DNA of 49,037 nt from contig JAFZKN010000013.1 in assembly GCA_017553635.1 (NCBI GenBank), positions 1-49,037 of the forward strand, written 5' to 3'. The position numbers were made by a program, and so were the translations under genes. Positions 42,959 through 49,037 of the stretch are shown here, in pieces (position 1 is the first letter of the stretch; every line of letters begins with the position of its first letter). The notes under the pieces are model-generated. The model was given only the letters and a program-made list of their open reading frames with translations, did not search any database and was not told the origin of the DNA. Source of the stretch: Treponema sp. Its GTDB lineage: Bacteria > Spirochaetota > Spirochaetia > Treponematales > Treponemataceae.

Positions 42959-43705
42959 TTCACACGACAGAAGCTCTATTTCTTCTGCCGTAAGCTTTCT
43001 GTATTGACCGCATTCAAGACTGTCGTCTAGCTTAAGGCCGTTCATCGAAACGCGCTTTAAGTAAACGACAGCATTTCCAAGCGCTTTAAACATTCTTTTT
43101 ACCTGGTGAAATTTTCCTTCTACAATCGTAAGGAAAACCTCATCGTCTTTTTGAGTAAATTCAACTTTAGAAGGAAGACATGTAAACTCTGCTTCGTTGC
43201 CCTCAGGCTCGATGTAAAAGCCCTGCTCAAGTTTTTTCAGATATTCATCTTTAAGTTTCTGGTCGAGAGCTTTTTCGAGGCGGACAAAATAAGTTTTAGG
43301 ACAGTTTGTCTTTGGAGAAATAAGGCGGTGAGTAAGTTTTCCGTCGGTTGTAAAAATCAGAAGGCCTTCTGTGTCAATGTCAAGGCGGCCGATTAAGTGA
43401 AGGTTTTCAAGAGCAAAGCCGCTCTGGTACTCCTGATCTAAAAGTGAAAAAACTGTTGAATGAAGCCCGTCCTTATTTGCACAGACAACATCCTGAGGCT
43501 TATTCATCATAAGATAAATGTTTTTTTCAAGAGTTAAAACTTCACCGTCAACGCAGATTTCGTCATGGTCAATGTCACAGTGAACGCCCGGGTCATTAAC
43601 AGCCTCACCGTTTACTAAAACACGGCCGGCACGAACCATGCGCCTTACATCTTTTCGAGTTCCAAAACCTTTATGACCGAGTATTTTATCAAGTCTATCT
43701 GTCAT
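42953..43705 (-). CDS. rsuA: RsuA-family rRNA pseudouridine synthase
   Basis: Makes a pseudouridine in 16S rRNA (position 516 in E. coli numbering) if truly RsuA. The 250-residue protein has an N-terminal S4 domain (RLDKILGHKGFGTRKDVRRMV...GRVLVNGEAV), the catalytic GRLDIDTEGLLIFTTDG with its aspartate, and the C-terminal EGKFHQVKRMFKALGNAVVYLKRV. The RsuA-type KTYFV block favours RsuA over RluB/E/F, but I cannot fully exclude RluB. It begins inside the last 11 bases of the citrate synthase gene (translational coupling) and converges on the lipoprotein gene with a six-base overlap. Confidence 0.85.
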   Translation of the reverse strand: MTDRLDKILGHKGFGTRKDVRRMVRAGRVLVNGEAVNDPGVHCDIDHDEICVDGEVLTLEKNIYLMMNKPQDVVCANKDGLHSTVFSLLDQEYQSGFALENLHLIGRLDIDTEGLLIFTTDGKLTHRLISPKTNCPKTYFVRLEKALDQKLKDEYLKKLEQGFYIEPEGNEAEFTCLPSKVEFTQKDDEVFLTIVEGKFHQVKRMFKALGNAVVYLKRVSMNGLKLDDSLECGQYRKLTAEEIELLSCEL

Positions 43706-45050
43706 CGATCTTTACATATTTATGAACAGGACAGATATTCTTATAAGCCGGACGGTAAATTCTTCCGCCAGCACTTACCTCTTCTATGCGGTGAGCACTC
43801 CATCCTGCGATACGCGAAATTGCAAAAAGCGGTGTAAAAAGTTCACGGGGAATATTGAGCATTGTATAAACAAAGCCCGAGAAAAAGTCTACGTTTGCGC
43901 AGATTTTCTTTCCTGTTCCGTGAATTGAATAAATTACTTCCGGAGCAATTTTTTCGATGCGCTTATATAATTTAAACTCGTCAAGACAGCCTTTCTGCTT
44001 TGCAAGTTTTTCTGCAAGTTCATTTAAAAGAACTGCACGAGGATCAGAAACAGTATAAATTGCGTGTCCCATTCCGTAAATCAAACCTGTTTTATCAAAA
44101 GCTTTTTTTGTTGCAACAAGTGTAAGATAATCACGGATCTGTTTGTCGCTTGTCCAGTCTTTAACGTGAGCTTTAAGGTCATCCATCATTTCCATAACAC
44201 GGATGTTGGCACCACCATGTCTTCTTCCTTTAAGGGAACCTACAGCAGCAGCCATTGCAGAATAAGTATCTGTATCTGCAGAAGAAACAACGTGAACTGT
44301 TAAAGATGAGTTGTTACCACCACCGTGTTCTGCATGAAGAATAAGGGCAAGGTCAAGAATCTGTGCTTCAAGCTTTGTATATTTTCCATCAAAGCGTATC
44401 AAATGTAAAAAGTTTTCTGCAGTAGAAAGCTCTACATTAGGATTGTGAATATACATGCTCTGTCCGTCATAATATCTTCTCTTTGCCTGGTAAGCATAAG
44501 CTGCAAGAGTAGAAAAACGCGCAACAAGCTCAAGACACTGTCTCATGATGTTATCAATGCTGCGGTTTTCAGGGTCTTTGTCATAAGAATAACTTGCAAG
44601 AACACCGCGGGCAATTTTATTCATGATGTCGTTGGAAGGCGCTTTCATAATCATGTCTTCTGTAAAGTTTGGCGGAAGAACACGAAGAGAACCAAGATAT
44701 TTTTTAAAATCTTCAAGCTGTTTTTTAGTCGGGAGTTTTCCGAACATCAGAAGATAAACAGACTGTTCGTAACCAAAGTCATTATGCTTTTCTGAATCAT
44801 GTACAAGCTCTGCAATGTCATAACCGCGGTACAAAAGCTTTCCAGGAATCGGAACTTTTTTTCCGTCCTTAAGCTCGTATCCAACTACATCACCGATTTT
44901 TGTAAGACCTACAAGAACACCAGTCCCGTTAGAATATCTGAGTCCGCGTTTTACATCATATTTTTCATAGAGTTCGGGATTAATTACGTCGTTTTTCTGT
45001 GCAACGACAGCAAGGTGTTTTAGAAAGGCATTGTCTAAATTCTTTTTCAA
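43695..45050 (-). CDS. gltA: citrate synthase
   Basis: Condenses oxaloacetate and acetyl-CoA. The 451-residue protein has the small-domain start (GKLLYRGYDIAELVHDSEKH), the first catalytic histidine in LILHAEHGGGNNSS, the second in YGMGHAIYTVSDPRA, the catalytic aspartate in NVDFFSGFVYTML, and the FTPLFAISRIAGWSAHRIEE segment. It starts at TTG 45050, supported by GAGGA seven bases upstream. The N-terminal extension of about 45 residues is like clostridial and treponeme forms. A perfect inverted repeat flanks its promoter region. rsuA is coupled downstream, an unusual partner. Confidence 0.92.
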   Translation of the reverse strand: MKKNLDNAFLKHLAVVAQKNDVINPELYEKYDVKRGLRYSNGTGVLVGLTKIGDVVGYELKDGKKVPIPGKLLYRGYDIAELVHDSEKHNDFGYEQSVYLLMFGKLPTKKQLEDFKKYLGSLRVLPPNFTEDMIMKAPSNDIMNKIARGVLASYSYDKDPENRSIDNIMRQCLELVARFSTLAAYAYQAKRRYYDGQSMYIHNPNVELSTAENFLHLIRFDGKYTKLEAQILDLALILHAEHGGGNNSSLTVHVVSSADTDTYSAMAAAVGSLKGRRHGGANIRVMEMMDDLKAHVKDWTSDKQIRDYLTLVATKKAFDKTGLIYGMGHAIYTVSDPRAVLLNELAEKLAKQKGCLDEFKLYKRIEKIAPEVIYSIHGTGKKICANVDFFSGFVYTMLNIPRELFTPLFAISRIAGWSAHRIEEVSAGGRIYRPAYKNICPVHKYVKIDDR

Positions 45051-45065
45051 TACTTTGTCCTCAAA

Positions 45066-45130
45066 ATTGCATAAAATGCTGAATACTATAAATTTGAATA
45101 ATTTTACAAATTATCGGTAGTTTATGCAAT
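45066..45130. repeat. 10-bp perfect inverted repeat flanking the gltA/DUF1893 promoter gap
   Basis: ATTGCATAAA (45066-45075) and TTTATGCAAT (45121-45130) are exact inverted copies 45 bases apart. They bracket the presumed gltA promoter (TATAGT-like -10 on the minus strand). They could be paired operators or the ends of a leader stem. Confidence 0.55.
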
Positions 45131-45131
45131 A

Positions 45132-45160
45132 TGGAAATTATTAAAAAAAAACAGTATAAT
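45132..45160 (+). promoter_or_regulatory. predicted promoter of the DUF1893 gene
   Basis: TGGAAA (45132-45137, 4 of 6 to consensus), 17 bases, TATAAT (45155-45160). The start near 45167 is about one base before the ATG. Confidence 0.55.
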
Positions 45161-45167
45161 TTAAAAT

Positions 45168-45572
45168 ATGAAAGATCTGGAAAAAGCTAAAGAAATTTTT
45201 GCTCAGGGAAAATACAGTTTTGTTCTTGTAAAGGATGATGACATAATAACATGTTCAGAAAGAGGCTTGATTAATCTTGTTGAACTTATAGAAAGCCAAA
45301 AAGATTATTCAGAATACTCTATATGTGATAAAGTCTGTGGAAGAGCTTCTGCATTTCTTTATGTTCTTCTCGGCTTAAAAGAAGTTCATGCTGTAAAGAT
45401 GGCAAAACTTGCAGTTCAAATTCTTGACAGAGCAGAAATTGAATTTTCTTTTGAGACCAGCATCGATACTGTTCTAGATGAAAAAATGGAAGCAGTTGAT
45501 AAATTTGAAACTGCAGTTGTAAAGTCCGGTTCAGCAGTAAATGCTTTAAAAGATATAAAAGCCGTACTTTAA
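45168..45572 (+). CDS. DUF1893 family protein
   Basis: A 134-residue cytoplasmic protein of the DUF1893 family, whose fold resembles cytidine-deaminase-like proteins; its biochemical role is not known. It shows the family pattern SFVLVKDDDIITCSERGL, a middle SICDKVCGRASAFLYVLLGL and EVHAVKMAKLAVQILDRAEI. Two cysteines (in ITCSER and DKVCGR) are where the family keeps conserved polar residues. The ATG directly follows the -10 box, so the message is probably leaderless. It is 32 bases upstream of mnmA, which has its own predicted promoter. Confidence 0.78.
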   Translation: MKDLEKAKEIFAQGKYSFVLVKDDDIITCSERGLINLVELIESQKDYSEYSICDKVCGRASAFLYVLLGLKEVHAVKMAKLAVQILDRAEIEFSFETSIDTVLDEKMEAVDKFETAVVKSGSAVNALKDIKAVL

Positions 45573-45596
45573 CAAAATTCAACCTTGTGATATAGT
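45568..45596 (+). promoter_or_regulatory. predicted promoter of mnmA
   Basis: TTTAAC (45568-45573), 17 bases, TATAGT (45591-45596). The start near 45603 is two bases before ATG 45605. AGGTG at 45597 could instead serve as a Shine-Dalgarno on readthrough transcripts. Confidence 0.45.
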
Positions 45597-45604
45597 AGGT
45601 GAAT

Positions 45605-46777
45605 ATGAATTACATTATGCAGAATATGCCACAGGCCGGAGACACAGTTGTTGTCGGAATGTCAGGTGGAGTAGACTCAACACTTACAGCTCTTCTTCTT
45701 TTACAGAAAGGATGCAGAGTTATCGGTGCTACTATGTCACTCTGGGACGGAAGCATCCCCGAAATAAAAACCGGAAAAAAAATCCGTGAATCATGCTTTG
45801 GTCCGGGCGAAGAAGAAAATATCGAACAATGCAGAAAATTCTGCCAGGATCACAACATCGAATATCATGTAATCGATGTTAAAGAAACATATAAAAAAGA
45901 AATTCTTGAATATTTTAAAAATGAATATAGAAGCGGCCGAACACCAAATCCGTGCATCCGCTGCAACATGCTTATAAAATTCGGTGCATTATTAAAAGGA
46001 ATTGAAAACCTTGGAATTGAATATGATTATTTCTGTACAGGACACTATGCGAAGATTGTTAGACCAGAACACGGACTCTGGCAGACAGAAAAAAAACCGT
46101 GCATGATCGCGGGTGCAGAAGATGTTTCAAAAGACCAGACTTACTTTCTTTACAGAGTTCCATCTGAAGTGCTGGAAAAAGTAAGGTTTCCTCTAGCCGC
46201 AATGAAAAAAGAAGAAGTTATCGAACTTGCAAAAAAATCAAATCTTGATGCAGCAGACCGTGAAGAAAGTCAGGACTTTATCGGTGAAGAATATTTTGAT
46301 CTTATTTTCTCTGACCGTCCTTCTGTACCAGGTGACATAATTGACCTTGATGGACACATTCTCGGCCGGCACCGTGGAATTGAGCATTATACGGTCGGAC
46401 AAAGACGGGGACTTGGTGTCGCAGTAAACTACCCTGTTTATGTTCATTCGATTGATGCAAAAAACAACATAGTAGTTCTTGCACCAAACGAAGCTTTAAA
46501 CTCTGACGGACTTATCGCAGATGATTTTGTATGGCCATGTGAAATTGAACCACAAGAATGTTTTGAAGCAATGGTAAAGATAAGACTTGCAAGCCGTCCT
46601 GTTCCTGCTGTAGTTGAAAAATACAATGCAGATTCAGAAGATAATTTTAAGGGACAGCCATGGAAAATTACATTTAAAGAACCGCAGCGTGCCGTAGCAC
46701 CCGGACAGTCTGCAGTTCTTTATAAAGACGGTGTCATAATCGGTGGCGGTGTAATTTACAGATCTTTTAACAACTAG
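45605..46777 (+). CDS. mnmA: tRNA-specific 2-thiouridylase MnmA (variant lacking the second catalytic Cys)
   Basis: Thiolates U34 of Lys, Glu and Gln tRNAs. The 390-residue protein has the PP-loop SGGVDS (20-25), NPCIRCN (C117, C120), GHYAK, KDQTYFLYR and the C-terminal beta domain with HYTVGQRRGLG. Where typical MnmA has a cysteine after the S-Q-D/E motif (ICFI), this one reads ESQDFIGEEYF (211-221). The extra cysteines in ESCFGPGEE and EQCRKFC (63-80) and the CxxC at 117-120 suggest the Fe-S-dependent, Thermotoga-like subtype. I chose ATG 45605; GTG 45599 is an alternative. Sulfur supply could come from the SUF system. It converges on a lipase gene with a four-base overlap. Confidence 0.9.
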   Translation: MNYIMQNMPQAGDTVVVGMSGGVDSTLTALLLLQKGCRVIGATMSLWDGSIPEIKTGKKIRESCFGPGEEENIEQCRKFCQDHNIEYHVIDVKETYKKEILEYFKNEYRSGRTPNPCIRCNMLIKFGALLKGIENLGIEYDYFCTGHYAKIVRPEHGLWQTEKKPCMIAGAEDVSKDQTYFLYRVPSEVLEKVRFPLAAMKKEEVIELAKKSNLDAADREESQDFIGEEYFDLIFSDRPSVPGDIIDLDGHILGRHRGIEHYTVGQRRGLGVAVNYPVYVHSIDAKNNIVVLAPNEALNSDGLIADDFVWPCEIEPQECFEAMVKIRLASRPVPAVVEKYNADSEDNFKGQPWKITFKEPQRAVAPGQSAVLYKDGVIIGGGVIYRSFNN

Positions 46778-48174
46778 AAACCTTTTTCCCTTAAGTCTGA
46801 TACAAGCTGAACGTAAAATTCCCTTACATCAAATCCAGGAATATTTTCTCTATTAAGATCGATCATATCACCGTGAGAAATTCCTCTTATGCCGGAAGTC
46901 GTGATAAATGTAAACTTACTTCCCCACTCAAATGATTTTTCACCGACAAGACCATCGTTAGCTCCATCAAACTTTTTAACAAGTCTGTAAGAATAGTTAA
47001 GCGGAAATTGACCAGACTTTGGAAAATTAAGTTTTGAACCGAAGCTCTGATAATAAACCTTGTCAGAGTCCTTTACATCATTATTAAATTTCTCACACGC
47101 TGAATGAGTTAAATCAGAAACCGAAGAAAGAAAATCAGGTTCTTTATCACCAAGATTTTTCAACGCAGCATTATATGCAGCTGCAACAAGTTCCTGATTA
47201 TTCTTTGAAATCTTTTTATCAAGGAGATAGTCTGCAAACTCGCATCCACGATGTGGAGTGTTAATTGTAGTAAGACTTGCAACATATTTATCCATTCCAC
47301 ATTTACTTATCATATAACGGCTGTCAAGACCGCCTTTAGAATGTGCTATGATATTAACCTTTTCTGCTCCAGTTTCTTTAAGAATTTCTTTAATGCGTGC
47401 TGCAAGCTCTTCACCTGCTTTATTTACAGGCGTTGCAGATTCGTGATTACCGTAATAAATATCTGCACCATTTTTTTCAAGTTCAACAGGAATTCTTCCC
47501 CAGTAATTAAAATATTTAAAATCACGGAAGAAAATTCCGTGAATCATTACAACAGGATATTTTGTTCTACAGATTTTTTTATCTTTACGCATTTCATTCA
47601 ATTCTTCTTTTGAACTTTCAAGTTGAACTTCATATCCAACAATTTTAATTATTTTCCAGAGAACAATAAGATGAACAACAGGAATAAGTCCACACAATGC
47701 ACCGACAACTCTCATTTTAATTCCAAGCTGCTTTGAATAAATGTAAATGCGTATAATTCCATTCCAGAAAATTACAAATTCAATTAAATAAATCCAGACT
47801 AAATTTTTGATTCCATAAAAATGAACACTCGCAAAAAAGTAAGATTCATATTTAGCAGGACTTTTAAATCTTAAACCATACAAACCGAAAAGAAAAAGAC
47901 AAAGTGAAACAACAACTGTAAGAAGAAAAATCTTTATTAAAAACAAGCCGCCTGCACAATGATGAAGTTTTGGATTTTTTATTTTATTAACGAGATCCGG
48001 ATGAATGTTGATGAAAATAACTGCACTGGTAAGAAGTATAAAAAGAAAAATTCTAAGTGCATTTGGAAAAATATTTTTTATGAGAACGAAATTCTCTGCA
48101 AGTAAAACAACTGCTGAACAGAAAATAAACCAGAGTGCATGAATTATTTTGTATTTGGTATTATTCATAATCAT
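46774..48174 (-). CDS. membrane-anchored lipase/esterase (alpha/beta hydrolase)
   Basis: A 466-residue protein. About 170 N-terminal residues hold four or more membrane helices (IIHALWFIFCSAVVLLAENFV, IFLFILLTSAVIFI, IFLLTVVVSLCLFLFGLYG and others). The C-terminal 270 form an alpha/beta hydrolase resembling bacterial triacylglycerol lipases: oxyanion region YPVVMIHGIFFRDF, nucleophile elbow IIAHSKGGLDSRYM (Ser in AHSKGG), TINTPHRGCEFADYLL, then an Asp in DGLVGEKS and a late His in ISHGDM. An A-H-S-K-G elbow instead of G-H-S is known from Bacillus-type lipases. The polytopic membrane anchor is unusual. It may act on membrane or host lipids; the substrate is unknown. Confidence 0.8.
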   Translation of the reverse strand: MIMNNTKYKIIHALWFIFCSAVVLLAENFVLIKNIFPNALRIFLFILLTSAVIFINIHPDLVNKIKNPKLHHCAGGLFLIKIFLLTVVVSLCLFLFGLYGLRFKSPAKYESYFFASVHFYGIKNLVWIYLIEFVIFWNGIIRIYIYSKQLGIKMRVVGALCGLIPVVHLIVLWKIIKIVGYEVQLESSKEELNEMRKDKKICRTKYPVVMIHGIFFRDFKYFNYWGRIPVELEKNGADIYYGNHESATPVNKAGEELAARIKEILKETGAEKVNIIAHSKGGLDSRYMISKCGMDKYVASLTTINTPHRGCEFADYLLDKKISKNNQELVAAAYNAALKNLGDKEPDFLSSVSDLTHSACEKFNNDVKDSDKVYYQSFGSKLNFPKSGQFPLNYSYRLVKKFDGANDGLVGEKSFEWGSKFTFITTSGIRGISHGDMIDLNRENIPGFDVREFYVQLVSDLREKGF

Positions 48175-48243
48175 CCCCTCATATCATTATACATCATTTT
48201 AACAGAAAAAGTTAATAATGATAATAAATAATTGAAGAAAAAA

Positions 48244-48879
48244 TTAAAATAAAATTTTTTCAAGTTCTGAAAAATCATCTATCTTTGCAAAATAATTTTC
48301 ATCTTCTGTTTTTCCAAAGCCATATGAAGCCCACACAAACGGCACTTCTGCTTTTTTGCATGCATCGTAGTCACCCTGTGTATCACCGACATAGACTGGA
48401 GATTTTAAAGAATTTCTTTTTACAAGTAGAGAAATATTCTGATCTTTTTCCATTCCAGTATCCCCGAAGCACTCAAAATCTGTTATAAAATCTTTTATTT
48501 CATTTTTTTCAATAACAAGCTCTATATAACCTGACTGACAGTTACTCACAATAAACAGGGGAATTTTTTCTGAAAGTTTTTTTATGGTATCGCGCACATT
48601 TTTATATGTGACATCTTTTTTATTTTCTAAAAGAGCTTTCTGTTCGTGTTCTGCACATTTATCTATAAGGATTTTTTTCTGACCGTCATCAAGCTCCGGG
48701 AAAAGATTTTTTGCAATCACATCCATCGTCTTCCCAAACTGATTTTCAAGAATCCCTGCAGTCACACGTTTAACTTCTGGAAAATTTTCTTCTATAGCTT
48801 CATTCCATGCATCTGCAACGATTGAAGTTGTATTCCAAATAGTTCCGTCTACATCAAGTATAAGTCCATCAAACTTCAT
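48244..48879 (-). CDS. HAD-superfamily phosphatase (phosphoglycolate-phosphatase-like)
   Basis: A 211-residue HAD hydrolase. Motif I is GLILDVDGTIWNT (DxDGT), motif II IPLFIVSNCQSGY, motif III is a Lys region, and motif IV VYVGDTQGDYDACKKAEVPFVWASYGFG. The helical cap lies after motif I (NFPEVKRVTAGILENQFGKT). This is the PGP/beta-phosphoglucomutase-like subgroup; its substrate cannot be told. I used ATG 48879, preceded by AAGGG; a TTG at 48900 is less likely because it overlaps the T run after 5S rRNA. It follows the 5S gene by 27 bases on the same strand, so it may receive readthrough. Confidence 0.85.
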   Translation of the reverse strand: MKFDGLILDVDGTIWNTTSIVADAWNEAIEENFPEVKRVTAGILENQFGKTMDVIAKNLFPELDDGQKKILIDKCAEHEQKALLENKKDVTYKNVRDTIKKLSEKIPLFIVSNCQSGYIELVIEKNEIKDFITDFECFGDTGMEKDQNISLLVKRNSLKSPVYVGDTQGDYDACKKAEVPFVWASYGFGKTEDENYFAKIDDFSELEKILF

Positions 48880-48906
48880 ATAACCCTTCGATTTAAACAA
48901 AAAAAA

Positions 48907-49019
48907 GCCTGGCAGCTACCTACTTTCCCACAATTAAGCAGTATCATCGGCGTTAGAGAGCTTGACTTCCGTGTTCGGAATGGGAACGGGTATTACCTCT
49001 CCACTATGGCCACCAGGCA
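48907..49019 (-). rRNA. rrf: 5S ribosomal RNA
   Basis: On the minus strand the RNA begins TGCCTGGTGGCCATAGTGG and ends GCTGCCAGGC, giving the closing helix I (GCCTGG with CCAGGC). CCGTTCCCATTCCGAACACGG is the conserved 5S core, and GGGAAAGTAGGTAGC the last arm. Length is about 112 nt. A T run follows immediately at 48906-48898 and probably serves as terminator with helix I. The rRNA operon (23S and 16S upstream) should lie beyond the right edge. Confidence 0.95.
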
Positions 49020-49037
49020 TTTATTACTTAAGCATTC

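Noticed and set aside
1..49037. CRISPR arrays, tRNA genes, prophage or integron signatures
   Set aside because: I found no regularly spaced repeats, no cloverleaf with a conserved T-arm, and no integrase or phage genes.

Overview
The window reads as chromosomal DNA of a spirochaete, most likely Treponema or a close relative. It is AT-rich and tightly packed. The pointers are a run of large Wzi-like outer-membrane barrels, many lipoproteins with spirochaete-type lipoboxes, a 29-residue COX24/AURKAIP1-type basic protein, a short 64-residue RNA polymerase omega, a sufCBDSU operon, and a secreted relative of the flagellar rod protein FlgG. The assignment comes from reading protein families; no database search was run.

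Layout. 1-5745 (minus): three tandem paralogous outer-membrane barrel proteins followed by an MGDG-synthase-like glycosyltransferase whose frame is broken by a TAG codon. 5746-8669 (plus): family-4 uracil-DNA glycosylase and priA. 8666-15513 (minus): a tiny COX24-type gene with a consensus promoter and terminator, then a compact gene string dxs-folP-cdaA-cdaR-acpS-DUF2225-truA (isoprenoid precursors, folate, c-di-AMP, acyl carrier activation, tRNA modification). 15643-20634 (plus): sufC-sufB-sufD-sufS-sufU for Fe-S cluster assembly. 20608-21742 (minus): rpoZ-miaA. 21807-25729 (plus): recO-recJ-M23 peptidase. 25751-30301 (minus): a possible GHKL-like protein, a lipoprotein, trmB and ligA. 30444-31538 (plus): a NeuB-family synthase. 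31539-34709 (minus): a lipoprotein/membrane protein/Nudix operon. 34780-37572 (plus): secA. 37573-38880: a disturbed zone with an IS3-type remnant, two imperfect direct repeats and a Sec-exported FlgG-like orphan. 38879-40648 (minus): fhs with a structured leader. 40697-42958 (plus): a large SH3-domain lipoprotein. 42953-45050 (minus): citrate synthase and rsuA. 45168-46777 (plus): a DUF1893 protein and mnmA. 46774-48879 (minus): a membrane-anchored lipase and a HAD phosphatase. 48907-49019 (minus): 5S rRNA, the 3' end of an rRNA operon that continues past the right edge.

Most of the content is core housekeeping. Four things stand out. First, the fhs leader forms two abutting hairpins with the same 10-nt loop. 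Second, a FlgG-like protein carries a Sec signal peptide and lies between direct repeats next to an IS remnant. Third, at about ten transcription units the -10 box sits so close to the ATG that the mRNA should be leaderless or nearly so, and at three divergent gene pairs the opposing promoters overlap (at two of them sharing the -35). Fourth, there are single-codon oddities: an in-frame TAG in the glycosyltransferase and an apparent ACG start for dxs behind a perfect Shine-Dalgarno.

Promoter, terminator and RNA-structure calls were made by eye from base patterns and are predictions. No stretch over 300 bases lacks a gene; the roughly 305-base dxs-sufC gap holds the COX24 gene.
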